Source: Sphingomonas sabuli (lineage in GTDB: Bacteria > Pseudomonadota > Alphaproteobacteria > Sphingomonadales > Sphingomonadaceae). Taken from it: 64,000 nt of DNA. The notes beneath the pieces are model-generated. The model did no database searches and had not been told where the DNA came from. It saw nothing but the letters and a program-made list of their open reading frames with translations. Positions 23,086-34,947 of this stretch are shown one piece after another (within the stretch, counting starts at the first letter, position 1; each line of letters opens with the position of its first letter). Where the stretch lies: assembly GCF_014352855.1 (NCBI RefSeq), contig NZ_CP060697.1, positions 868,001 through 932,000 of the forward strand, written 5' to 3'. The position numbers were made by a program, and so were the translations under genes.

Positions 23086-24261
23086 ATGACCCCCGCCGCC
23101 CGCCTCCAGGCCGCGGCCGAAATCCTCGACCTGGTCACCGCGTCGGCCCGCGACGACGGACCGCCCGCCGACGCCATCGTCACGCGTTATTTCAAGACCC
23201 GCCGCTATGCCGGGTCCAAGGATCGCCGGGCGGTCCGCGAACTGGTGTTCCGGGCCATCCGCCGCACCGGCGAACGGCCGGCCAGCGGCCGGGCCGCGAT
23301 CGTTGGGCTGGCCGGCGACGATCCCGACATGCAGCCGCTGTTCGGCGAACCGCGCGGTCCGGACCCGCTGATCGAGGGCGAACCGGCTAGTCCCGGCGGG
23401 ATCGTCCCCGCCTGGTTGCAGGCAGAGTTGTCGCCGCTGGTCAGTGACGACGAATGGCCGGCGCTGGTTGAACGTGCGCCGCTCGACCTGCGCGTCAACG
23501 CCGCCTGGACCAACCGCGACGCCATGCTGCGGGCCTTTCCCGATGCCGTGCCGACCCGGCTGAGCCCGTGGGGCCTGCGCCTGCCCGCCGACAGCCGCAT
23601 CGACGACAACGGTCCTTATGCCGACGGCCTGATCGAAGTGCAGGACGAAGGCAGCCAGCTGATCGCCCTCGCCTGCGCCCCCGTGGCCGGGATGCGCATC
23701 CTCGACCTGTGCGCCGGCGCGGGCGGCAAGGCACTGGCGCTCGCCGCCGCGGCCCCCGCGGCGACGATCCTGGCCAGCGATTCCAACCGCAACCGGCTGG
23801 CCAAGCTGCCGCCGCGGGCAGAGCGCGCCGGGGCGGAAATCGAGCCGCGCCTGATCAACCCGCCGCGCGAGCTCGACGACCTGGACGACTGGCGCGGGCA
23901 GGCCGACCTGGTGCTGGTCGACGCGCCCTGTTCCGGAAGCGGCACGTGGCGCCGCAATCCAGAGGCGCGGTGGCGGCTAACGCCGGATCGGCTCGATCGG
24001 CTGGTCGACGTCCAGGAACGGCTGCTCGACCTTGCCTCCGAACTGGTCCGTCCGGGGGGCGCGGTGGTATATGCTGTTTGCTCCCTGTTGCGGGCCGAAG
24101 GTGCCGGCCAGGCACAGCGCTTCTTAGGGCTGCGTTCAGGCTGGACCGCGCAGGACGTGCTCGATGGCGCGGGGCGTGCCGACGGCCCCGGCCGGCTGCT
24201 CACCCCGGCCAAAGACCAGACTGACGGCTTTTTCGTCGCACGCTTTATGAAGCCATGCTAG
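23086..24261 (+). CDS. RsmB/NOL1-NOP2-Sun family RNA (cytosine-5) methyltransferase
   Basis: This 391-aa protein starts at ATG 23086 (MTPAARLQAAAEILDLV). An N-terminal NusB-like helical region (~1-80) precedes a SAM-dependent methyltransferase domain with motif I LDLCAGAGGKALALAAAAP, motif IV LVDAPCSGSGTWRRNPEARW (active-site Cys) and motif VI AVVYAVCSLLRAEG (second Cys). It should methylate C5 of a cytosine in 16S rRNA, but the exact position cannot be read from the sequence. An in-frame TTG at 23044 is an alternative start. Confidence 0.88.
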   Translation: MTPAARLQAAAEILDLVTASARDDGPPADAIVTRYFKTRRYAGSKDRRAVRELVFRAIRRTGERPASGRAAIVGLAGDDPDMQPLFGEPRGPDPLIEGEPASPGGIVPAWLQAELSPLVSDDEWPALVERAPLDLRVNAAWTNRDAMLRAFPDAVPTRLSPWGLRLPADSRIDDNGPYADGLIEVQDEGSQLIALACAPVAGMRILDLCAGAGGKALALAAAAPAATILASDSNRNRLAKLPPRAERAGAEIEPRLINPPRELDDLDDWRGQADLVLVDAPCSGSGTWRRNPEARWRLTPDRLDRLVDVQERLLDLASELVRPGGAVVYAVCSLLRAEGAGQAQRFLGLRSGWTAQDVLDGAGRADGPGRLLTPAKDQTDGFFVARFMKPC

Positions 24262-24288
24262 GAACCGTCGCGACCGATGGAGAATGGA

Positions 24289-24783
24289 ATGAAGATTTCG
24301 GTGCGTTTTCTGGCGCTTGGGGCGGCAGCGGTGATGCTTGCGAGCCCGGTGGTCGGGCAGCGGCCGGACAATCAGATCCTGCCGCAATCGATCACCTTAC
24401 AGCAGCAGGGTGAAGCGCTCTTCTCCGCCGGCAAGCTGACCGAAGCCGCCGACATCCTGGAAACCGCTCTGGCGGTCGATCCGCGCAACCGCGCGGCCTT
24501 TGTCGACCTGGCCCGCGTCGCCAAGCAGCAGAAGCTGTTCGGCAAGGCCATCCGCCTGACCAACGAGGCGCTTCAGCTGGAGCCCAACGACGTCACCGCG
24601 CTAGAAGTCCAGGGCGAAGCGATGGTCGAACTGGGCGCCCTGCCGCGGGCTCGCCAGAACCTGGCCAAGATCCAGCAGCTGTGCGCGTCGGGATGCCGTC
24701 AGGTGACCGACCTGACTGCGGCGATCAACCGCGGCCCGACGGTCGCGTCGGCCACCACGCCGGAAGTCACCAAGAAAAACTAG
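24289..24783 (+). CDS. Exported tetratricopeptide-repeat protein
   Basis: This 164-aa protein has a signal peptide (SVRFLALGAAAVMLASPVVG) and about two TPR units, GEALFSAGKLTEAADILETA and GKAIRLTNEALQLEPNDVTA, in a periplasmic protein. I chose ATG 24289 because GGAGA lies 5 bp upstream; ATG 24277 is in frame but poorly placed. Two Cys near the C-terminus (LCASGC) could form a disulfide. The stop shares CTAG with the stop of convergent rsmA. It probably scaffolds envelope proteins; no partner is suggested by the context. Confidence 0.78.
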   Translation: MKISVRFLALGAAAVMLASPVVGQRPDNQILPQSITLQQQGEALFSAGKLTEAADILETALAVDPRNRAAFVDLARVAKQQKLFGKAIRLTNEALQLEPNDVTALEVQGEAMVELGALPRARQNLAKIQQLCASGCRQVTDLTAAINRGPTVASATTPEVTKKN

Positions 24784-25595
24784 CCCAGCTCGCGCGCCAG
24801 CGCGACAAAATCGGCGACCGCGAGCGTTTCCGCGCGCCGTTGCGGATCGATCCCCAGCGGCTCCAGCGCGGCCAGCGCCGCGGGCACGGACTTGAGGCTG
24901 GAGCGAAGCATCTTGCGGCGTTGCCCGAATGCGGCTTCCGTCACCTGTTCGATCGACCGCGCCGCGACATCCTTGGGCGCGTTGCCAGGGACGATGTGCA
25001 CCACGGACGACGCGACCTTGGGTGGCGGCACGAAGGCCGAGCGGCTGAGCTGCATCGCCACGCTGGGGTGCGAGCGCCACTGGGCCAGCACCGACAGGCG
25101 ACCGAACTTGCCGCCGCCAGGCGGCGCGACGATGCGGTCGGCGACCTCCTTCTGGAACATCAGCGTCAGCGACTGCCACCACGGCGGCCAGTCGGCGGTC
25201 AGCCAGCGCAGCAACAGCGCGGTGCCGACATTATAGGGCAGGTTGGACACGACACGCGCGCCGCGACCTGCCAGCGCCGGCTCGTCGATCCGCATCGCGT
25301 CGGCATGGATCACCTCCAGCATGCCGGGATATTCGGCGCCGAGTTCGGCGAGCGCGGGCAGAAACCGCGGATCGCGTTCCACCGCCACCACTCGGGCACC
25401 GCGATCCAGCAGGGCACGGGTCAGCCCACCGGGTCCGGGGCCGACCTCATAGATTGTATCGCCCGCGATTTCGCCCGGGATGGCCGCAATCCGGGCGAGC
25501 AATTGCCGGTCGAGGATGAAGTTCTGGCCCAGCGCCTTGCTGGCCTGCAGCCCATGGCGGGCAATGACGTCCCGAAGCGGCTCGGGCGGCGTCAC
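24780..25595 (-). CDS. rsmA: 16S rRNA (adenine1518-N6/adenine1519-N6) dimethyltransferase
   Basis: This 271-aa protein dimethylates two adjacent adenines near the 3' end of 16S rRNA. It has the KsgA N-terminal pattern SKALGQNFILDRQLLARIAA, SAM motif I YEVGPGPGGLTRALLDRGA, the acidic motif VVAVERDPRF and the catalytic NLPYNVGTALLLRWL. The start is GTG 25595, overlapping the pdxA stop as GTGA; the open frame further upstream is only an alternate frame of pdxA. Last gene of lptD-surA-pdxA-rsmA, the order known from other Proteobacteria. Confidence 0.95.
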   Translation of the reverse strand: MTPPEPLRDVIARHGLQASKALGQNFILDRQLLARIAAIPGEIAGDTIYEVGPGPGGLTRALLDRGARVVAVERDPRFLPALAELGAEYPGMLEVIHADAMRIDEPALAGRGARVVSNLPYNVGTALLLRWLTADWPPWWQSLTLMFQKEVADRIVAPPGGGKFGRLSVLAQWRSHPSVAMQLSRSAFVPPPKVASSVVHIVPGNAPKDVAARSIEQVTEAAFGQRRKMLRSSLKSVPAALAALEPLGIDPQRRAETLAVADFVALARELG

Positions 25596-26608
25596 GCGGC
25601 GGCGGTGGCGGCGGCGGCGCGCTGAGTCGCGCAGAAAGCGGCCAGGCGCAGCGCCGAGGCCATCGGCCGCGGGTCGGCACGATCCTGCCCGGCGATATCG
25701 AAGGCCGTTCCGTGATCGGGCGCGGTGCGGACAATCGGAAGGCCCAGCGTGATGTTCACCGCGTCGGCGAAGTGCAGCGCCTTCACCGGGATCAGCGCCT
25801 GGTCGTGATACATGCACAGGGCCGCGTCGTAGCGCGCCCGCGCCGTCTCGTGGAAAAGCGTGTCGGCGGGATGCGGGCCGGTCACGCGCCAGCCATCGGC
25901 GCGAAGCGCGGCAATCGCCGGTTCGATCACCTCGATTTCCGCGCGGCCGAGCATTCCGCCCTCCCCGGCGTGCGGATTAAGGCCGGTCACGGCGAGCCGG
26001 GGTTCGGCGATGCCGAAATTGCGCTGTAACCCGCGCAAGGTCGTACGACCGCGCGATTCGATCAGTCTGGCGGTCAACATATCCGGCACGTCGCGAAGCG
26101 GGATGTGCGTGGTGACCGGCACGGTCCGCAGGCTTTCGCCCGCCAGCATCATCACCACGTTGCCGGCGGCAATGCCGCAGCGTTCGGCAACGAATTCGGT
26201 CTGGCCGGGATGGTTGAAGCCGATGGAGTAAAGCTGCTCCTTCGACACCGGACCGGTGACGACCGCCGCGGCCGAGCCCGAGCGCGCAAGGCCGACAGCG
26301 ATTTCCAACGCGTCGAGGGAGCAATGCGCGCCCGCGACGCTGGGGTGCCCGGGCCGATCTTCCTGCGGGGAGTGAATCTGCAGCAGCGGCAGGCCGACGT
26401 CGAAGGCGGTTTCCGCCTCGCGCGGGTCGTCGATGGTGGTGATCGGGCCGTCCCACACCGCGCGCAGGGCGCGGATGTCGCCGATGGCCACGAACGGGTG
26501 CAGCCCGAACCGGTCGCGATTGTCCCAGCATTTGGCGACCACTTCCGGCCCGATACCGGCGGGATCGCCAAGCGAAACCGCAAGCGGCCGGGACAGGGGG
26601 TCACGCAT
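25592..26608 (-). CDS. pdxA: 4-hydroxythreonine-4-phosphate dehydrogenase
   Basis: This 338-aa protein acts in pyridoxal 5'-phosphate synthesis. It shows the PdxA N-terminus PLAVSLGDPAGIGPEVVAKC, the metal/substrate region VTGPVSKEQLYSIGFNHPGQ and TEFVAERCG, ALCMYHDQALIPVKALHF and the C-terminal signature VRTAPDHGTAFDIAGQ. ATG 26608 is chosen over a GTG one codon upstream. Placed between surA and rsmA with a 4-bp overlap to rsmA. Confidence 0.95.
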   Translation of the reverse strand: MRDPLSRPLAVSLGDPAGIGPEVVAKCWDNRDRFGLHPFVAIGDIRALRAVWDGPITTIDDPREAETAFDVGLPLLQIHSPQEDRPGHPSVAGAHCSLDALEIAVGLARSGSAAAVVTGPVSKEQLYSIGFNHPGQTEFVAERCGIAAGNVVMMLAGESLRTVPVTTHIPLRDVPDMLTARLIESRGRTTLRGLQRNFGIAEPRLAVTGLNPHAGEGGMLGRAEIEVIEPAIAALRADGWRVTGPHPADTLFHETARARYDAALCMYHDQALIPVKALHFADAVNITLGLPIVRTAPDHGTAFDIAGQDRADPRPMASALRLAAFCATQRAAAATAAA

Positions 26609-26620
26609 CACGCGCCGCCC

Positions 26621-27988
26621 CTAGCGGAAATCGATGATCGCGTCCCGCCTCAGGTCCCGCAGGTAGCGCCGCGACCGCAGGTTCACCCGCTCTTCGTTGA
26701 GCTGCGCATAGACCTGGTCGAAGGTCGGCGCGCCGGGCGCCACTTCATCGCGACCGCAGATGACCAGGATGCGCGCGCCGTCCGACAGGTCGCCGCCGGC
26801 CATGAACGGCGGGGTGGACTGACCGACCTGCATCGGCAGCATGATCTCCTGCAGCGCGGGCGGCAGGTCGCGCAGCTTGACGTCGTCGTTCGTCACGACC
26901 TCCCCGTTGAATTCGTCGCCGATCTTGTCCGCGCCGCCGCAGCCGCCGACGTTACGGGCAGCTTCGGCAAAGCGGCCGATGATCGGTTCCGCCTGCGGGC
27001 GAGTCATGCCGGCCGGGAAGCTGATCGACACCTGCTTCAGGCTCAGCACCGCGTTGCGCGGGTCGGCGACCAGCACCTTGCGCGCATCCTGGACCATGAC
27101 GATCGAAATGCCGCCGGGGACCGGCACCGGCCGGCTGACCTGGCCGGGCCGCATCTGCTGCACGACCGTGGCAATCTGGGTCGGCAATTGGGCCGGGCGG
27201 ACCCAGCCGAGATCGCCGCCGACTGCCGCGGTCGACGCTTCGGAATATTGACGGGCGTAAGCGGCGAACGACGCGCCCTTCTGCAACTGGTCGAGGATCT
27301 GGTTGGCCACCGCGACCGCGCGGCTGTTGTCGCCCCCCGGCGCCGCGAGATAAATCTCGCCGACCTTATACTCGTCCGTGCCCTTGGCGGCGTTGAGCTT
27401 GTCGAGCACCGACTGCACTTCCTCGTCGCCGACGCTGACGTTGCTCTCGATGCGCTTCTGCTGAAGCCGGGCCCAGGCGATCTCGCCCTTGATCTGGCGG
27501 CGCAGCGAGCGGATCGACGACCCGTAGCCCTTGAGCACTTCGGCCAGCTTTTCCGGCGTCTGGTTGTTTTCCTGCGCGACGCGCTCGACGGTCCGGTCGA
27601 TCTCGCGATCGGTGACCTCGATTTCCTCGGTCTTGGCGGCCTGGATCTGCAGCGTCTCGTCGATCAGGTTGCGCAGCACCTGCTGGCGCAGGGCGTCGAT
27701 CTGTTCGGCCGGAATGGACCCGCCGTTGGCAACGGCCAGGAAGGCCAGCCGCTGGTCGATGTCCGACTGCGTGATGATTTCGCCGTTGATGATGGCCGTC
27801 GCCTTGACGACCGACGGGAGCGTGGTGCCGTAGAGCTGCGGGTTTTCCGGCAGGTCGAGGGGGCGCCGGGCGGGCGCCGCGGATTGCACGTCACTGGTCT
27901 GCGCGACCGCCGTGGTCGCAGCGCCAAGTGCCAGTGCAACCATGCCCAGCCGGGCCCGCGCCCGCAGGAATTCAGTAACTACCACCAC
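26621..27988 (-). CDS. surA: Periplasmic peptidyl-prolyl cis-trans isomerase / outer-membrane protein chaperone SurA
   Basis: This 455-aa protein helps fold outer-membrane proteins, including the LptD product encoded just upstream. It has a signal peptide (RLGMVALALGAATTAVA), a SurA N-terminal helical domain (INGEIITQSDIDQRLAFLAV) and parvulin-type PPIase segments (AAVGGDLGWVRPAQLP and later GQSTPPFMAGG). The best start is GTG 27988, with AAGGG 7 bp upstream, rather than the TTG at 28021. A short CCTGC/GCAGG hairpin lies in the gap to lptD. Confidence 0.92.
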   Translation of the reverse strand: MVVVTEFLRARARLGMVALALGAATTAVAQTSDVQSAAPARRPLDLPENPQLYGTTLPSVVKATAIINGEIITQSDIDQRLAFLAVANGGSIPAEQIDALRQQVLRNLIDETLQIQAAKTEEIEVTDREIDRTVERVAQENNQTPEKLAEVLKGYGSSIRSLRRQIKGEIAWARLQQKRIESNVSVGDEEVQSVLDKLNAAKGTDEYKVGEIYLAAPGGDNSRAVAVANQILDQLQKGASFAAYARQYSEASTAAVGGDLGWVRPAQLPTQIATVVQQMRPGQVSRPVPVPGGISIVMVQDARKVLVADPRNAVLSLKQVSISFPAGMTRPQAEPIIGRFAEAARNVGGCGGADKIGDEFNGEVVTNDDVKLRDLPPALQEIMLPMQVGQSTPPFMAGGDLSDGARILVICGRDEVAPGAPTFDQVYAQLNEERVNLRSRRYLRDLRRDAIIDFR

Positions 27989-28055
27989 GATTTTTCCCTT
28001 ATTGCTCAAACAAATCCGCAAAAAATCCGTCTAGCTTCCCCTGCTGAACGCAGGC

Positions 28056-30311
28056 TTAGCGGCCAAGGCCCTTGAGCCTGAATTGCAGCGCGAAGGTCGT
28101 GCCCTTGCGGAACTCGCCGAGCCGCTCATAGTCGCGACGCCAGGTAAGGCCAAGCTCCAGACAATCGTCTTCATAGGCAACGCCGATGCGGTTGCGGACC
28201 GGCTCATAGCCGTCGGCCAGCGAAAACGGGTCTTCGTCGGTGTTCGTCAGGTCGAGCACGGTGGCGCCGAAGATCGACCAATACCGGGCGAACTTGACCC
28301 GCCCGGCCAGCCGCAGCTCCTCCCGGTCGCGCAAATCCTCGATCGTCGGGTCGATGTCGCGGTTGAGCCGCAGATAGCCGATCTGGGCATAGGTCTCGAG
28401 GCTGCCGATGGTCAGGTCGAGCTCGTTGCGGCGAACCGCGAAATTATCCTTGTCGACGCGATAGCGGTGGGTGAGATCAAGGAAGCGGCCATATTGGATG
28501 CTGGTCCGGCCGACGACGTCGGACAGGCGGTCGGTCAGCCCGGTGCCTTCGGGAAAGATGCCCGGGCGACGGTTGAGCCGGTAGCTCTGGCCGATCACCG
28601 TGCTGACCGCCAGATTGGGCCGCGTATAGTGCCATTCGGCGCCGTACGTGATGCGCGAACTGTCTTCCCACCGGTCGTAGCCGCGGAAGCGATTGAGCGC
28701 GAACAGGTTGCTGTCTTCGAGGTCGACCGAGCGCGCGTCCTCGTTGGGAATCGACAGGTTCGGCGTCGGCGGGGTCAGCACCACCTGTACCCGCGGCACG
28801 ATCCGCTGCACGCCGCCCAGGAAGGAACCGATCAGCGGCCATTGCACGTCGGCGGCCAGCGCCGCGATGCCGCGCGTATGCCATCCATCGGTGCCGCGGT
28901 AGATGGCGACCGGAGTCTCGCCGGCCTCGTCGGTGTGATAAACGTCGCCGCGGGCATAAGCGGTCAGCATCAGCTGCTGGCCCATGGTCGTCAGCCGGCG
29001 AATGTCCCAGCGGGCGCTGGCGAAGGCCCGCTGCGTGTCCTGGCCGTCGATTCGCAGGATGGCGAGGCTATTGGCCTGCAACTGCAGGTTGCCGCCCAGC
29101 GCGGGCGGCTCGATGTTCCACCGCGCGTCGATCGCCGGCAGGGCAATCGGGATCTGCTTTTGCTCGTCATCGGCGCGCAGGCCCTGGAACGCCCAGCCGG
29201 CGATCGAGATGTAGCTGTCGGGACTGATCCGTTCGGCGTTGACGAAATTGCGCAGCCGGTCGTCGCGGGTGATGTCGTAGCGGCGGGTCACCGTCTTGTC
29301 AGTCGCGGCGCGCAGGAAACCGGTGACGCTCCACAGCGGGTCGAGCTGAAACTTGCCGTTGGCGGCGAAATAGCCGCGGAGCCGGCGGTCGCGGTCCTCG
29401 TCTTCGGGGACGGAGCCGAAGAGACTGGACCGTTCGACCTCGCTGTAGGCAAGGAAACCCGATGCCTGGAAGGCGCCGAGGCTGTTGAGTTCGCGATACT
29501 GGGCGCCGAGCGCCGGAAGGGTGCCGGTGTAGATGTGCGGCGTGACGGTGAAATCGCGGTTCGGGCCGAGCCGCAGATAATATGGCACGGCGACTTCGAA
29601 GCCGTTGTTGCGGCTGATCTTGAGTTCGGGCGACAGCCACCCGGTGGCGCCCTCCCCGTCCGCACCGACGCTGAAGATCGGCAACAGCGGCAAGGTAATG
29701 CCGAACAGTTGCAGCCGGCCGCCGCGAAAGCGCACCCGGCCGGTGGCGGGGTCGTAAACCACGCGCGCGGCGGTGATCATCCAGCTTGGCCGCTTGGGAC
29801 AGCCGCCCTCGGTCGTCACCGGGCAGGGCGAATAGACCGCGTTGTCGAGGGTGATGATCTCGCCCGAGCGCGTGCCCCGGGCAGCGGCGATGCGGCCGCC
29901 GCTTTCCAGCGCTACGAGCAGATTGTCGATCGTGCCGTCGCGCAGCGTGTCGGATAGCTCCACCCGCTCGCCGACCAGCCGGTCGCCCTGCGGATTGATG
30001 ACCACCACATTGCCTTCGGCCAGCACTTGCCCGCTCGCCCGGCTCCAGGTGATCTTGTCGGCGGCGACGTAATTGCCCTCGCGCTGCATGCGCACCTGGC
30101 CAAGGGCGGTGATGACCTCGCTGCCGCTGTCGTAGGCGACCTGGTCGGCGGTGAATTCGACCACTTCGCCGGCGGCGGGCTCGACCTCAGCTACCGGCTC
30201 CGGCACGGGCTGCACGTCGACGGCGCGGGCCGGGACAGCCATCCCTGCCAGCGGAAGCGCAGTCCACCAGATCAGCCGCCACGGCTTTCGCTTCCGCAAC
30301 CCACACCCCAT
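28056..30311 (-). CDS. lptD: LPS-assembly protein LptD (outer-membrane lipopolysaccharide translocon)
   Basis: This 751-aa protein inserts lipopolysaccharide or equivalent glycolipid into the outer leaflet. After a signal region (WRLIWWTALPLAGMAVPARA) there is an OstA/LptA-like jellyroll (VVEFTADQVAYDSGSEVITA, KITWSRASGQVLAEGN), then a long beta-barrel with alternating aromatic residues ending in FALQFRLKGLGR. The start is uncertain: ATG 30311 is taken, with the open frame extending to 30380. Many sphingomonads lack LPS and carry glycosphingolipids, so the cargo here cannot be told from the sequence. Confidence 0.92.
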   Translation of the reverse strand: MGCGLRKRKPWRLIWWTALPLAGMAVPARAVDVQPVPEPVAEVEPAAGEVVEFTADQVAYDSGSEVITALGQVRMQREGNYVAADKITWSRASGQVLAEGNVVVINPQGDRLVGERVELSDTLRDGTIDNLLVALESGGRIAAARGTRSGEIITLDNAVYSPCPVTTEGGCPKRPSWMITAARVVYDPATGRVRFRGGRLQLFGITLPLLPIFSVGADGEGATGWLSPELKISRNNGFEVAVPYYLRLGPNRDFTVTPHIYTGTLPALGAQYRELNSLGAFQASGFLAYSEVERSSLFGSVPEDEDRDRRLRGYFAANGKFQLDPLWSVTGFLRAATDKTVTRRYDITRDDRLRNFVNAERISPDSYISIAGWAFQGLRADDEQKQIPIALPAIDARWNIEPPALGGNLQLQANSLAILRIDGQDTQRAFASARWDIRRLTTMGQQLMLTAYARGDVYHTDEAGETPVAIYRGTDGWHTRGIAALAADVQWPLIGSFLGGVQRIVPRVQVVLTPPTPNLSIPNEDARSVDLEDSNLFALNRFRGYDRWEDSSRITYGAEWHYTRPNLAVSTVIGQSYRLNRRPGIFPEGTGLTDRLSDVVGRTSIQYGRFLDLTHRYRVDKDNFAVRRNELDLTIGSLETYAQIGYLRLNRDIDPTIEDLRDREELRLAGRVKFARYWSIFGATVLDLTNTDEDPFSLADGYEPVRNRIGVAYEDDCLELGLTWRRDYERLGEFRKGTTFALQFRLKGLGR

Positions 30312-30454
30312 CACACTCGCTCTCGCAGCGCCTATCGCACCTTGTCGGGCGCGCGACAACGCTTGGGTTTCACCTCGCAACTGCCTTTGCCATCCACGCC
30401 CGCGCGGCTTAAAGGCCCGGCAAAGCCAAGCAATCCGAAGGACATCGACCCGAC

Positions 30455-31915
30455 ATGCAAATCCAATTCGCCGACAGCCGGCCGGCCGGAGACTATGCGC
30501 TCGTCATCCCCTCGATCGGGGGCAAGCGTCCGGCGCTCGATTCGCTCGGCGATACGGCCAAGGCGGAAGCAGCGCTGAAGCGGCAGCGGTTCGAGGGCGA
30601 CCTTGGCACCACCGCCGACCTCTTCGTCGACGACGGCGGCACCTCGCGCCGGGCGGTGGTAGTCGGCGTCGGCGACGATCCGGCCAAGGCAGCGGAAAGG
30701 CTTGGCGGGGCGGCCGCCGCGCAATTGCTGACGTCTGGCGAAAGCGAGGCGGTCATCGACCTCGGCGGGCTCGACTATGGCGCCGACCTCGCCGCCCGTG
30801 TCGCGCTTGCGGCGGTGCTGCGGTCGTGGCGTTACGATCGCTATCGCACCAAGATGAAGGACAAGCAGAAGCCGACCTTGAAGACGGTGACGATCGTCGG
30901 CGGCGGCGACGGCGCGGAACAGGCGTGGAAATCGCGCTGGGAACCGGTCAGCGAAGGCATCGACCTGACCCGCAGCCTCGTCACCGAACCGGCCAACATC
31001 ATCTACCCCGAAACCTTCGTCGAGCGGTGCAAGGACCTGTCGAAGCTGGGCGTCCAGATCGAGGTCCTCGACGGCAAGCAGATGAAGGAACTGGGCATGG
31101 GCGCGCTGCTTGGCGTGGCCCAGGGCTCTGTGCGGGATGCGCGCCTCCTGGTCCTGCGCTGGAACGGCGGCACGGACGGCGACAAGCCGACCGCCTTCGT
31201 CGGCAAGGGCGTGACCTTCGATACCGGCGGCATTTCGATCAAGCCGGCCGCGGGCATGGAAGCGATGAAATGGGACATGGGCGGCGCCGGCGCGGTGGCC
31301 GGAGCGATGAAAGCGCTGGCCATGCGCAAGGCCAAGGCCAACATCATCGGCATCTGCGGCCTTGTCGAAAACATGCCCGGCGGCAATGCCCAGCGTCCGG
31401 GCGACGTCGTCACCAGCATGTCGGGCCAGACGATCGAGGTCATCAACACCGACGCCGAAGGCCGCCTCGTGCTGGCCGACGCCATCACTTACGTGCAGCG
31501 CAAGTACGAACCGGCGACGATCATCGATCTTGCGACCCTGACCGGCGCCATCCTCATCAGCCTGGGCAAGGAATATGCCGGCCTGTTCACTCCCGACGAC
31601 GGGCTGGCCGCCGAGCTGATGGAAGCCGCCGACCGGTCGGGCGACAAATTGTGGCGCATGCCGCTTGGCGACCCGTTCGACCGGCTGATCGATTCGCCGA
31701 TCGCCGACATGAAGAACGTCGGCCCGCGCGAAGGCGGATCGATCACCGCCGCTCAGTTCATCAAGCGCTTCGTCGACGCCGGCGTGCGCTGGGCGCACCT
31801 CGACATCGCTGGCATGGCTTGGGCCGACAAGGCAGCGGCTACCTACGACAAGGGTGCGACCGGGTTCGGCGTGCGCTTGCTCGACCAGTACGTAGCCGAC
31901 CAGCTCGAAGGCTGA
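30455..31915 (+). CDS. pepA: Cytosol (leucyl) aminopeptidase, M17 family
   Basis: This 486-aa protein has the M17 signature NTDAEGRLVLADA and the metal/catalytic residues in VGKGVTFDTGGISIKPAAGM (Lys and Asp), WDMGGAGAVAGAMKALA and SMSGQTIEVINTDAEGR. A less conserved N-terminal domain (~1-160) precedes the catalytic half. It removes N-terminal residues from peptides in the cytoplasm, usually as a hexamer. It diverges from lptD and is followed 7 bp later by holC, a common proteobacterial arrangement. Confidence 0.96.
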   Translation: MQIQFADSRPAGDYALVIPSIGGKRPALDSLGDTAKAEAALKRQRFEGDLGTTADLFVDDGGTSRRAVVVGVGDDPAKAAERLGGAAAAQLLTSGESEAVIDLGGLDYGADLAARVALAAVLRSWRYDRYRTKMKDKQKPTLKTVTIVGGGDGAEQAWKSRWEPVSEGIDLTRSLVTEPANIIYPETFVERCKDLSKLGVQIEVLDGKQMKELGMGALLGVAQGSVRDARLLVLRWNGGTDGDKPTAFVGKGVTFDTGGISIKPAAGMEAMKWDMGGAGAVAGAMKALAMRKAKANIIGICGLVENMPGGNAQRPGDVVTSMSGQTIEVINTDAEGRLVLADAITYVQRKYEPATIIDLATLTGAILISLGKEYAGLFTPDDGLAAELMEAADRSGDKLWRMPLGDPFDRLIDSPIADMKNVGPREGGSITAAQFIKRFVDAGVRWAHLDIAGMAWADKAAATYDKGATGFGVRLLDQYVADQLEG

Positions 31916-31922
31916 GCCAGCG

Positions 31923-34943
<3,021 letters not shown>

Positions 34944-34947
<4 letters not shown>

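Noticed and set aside
26105..29957. Two long plus-strand frames opposite pdxA-surA and lptD
   Set aside because: Shadows of well-supported genes; no signal, start site or family support.
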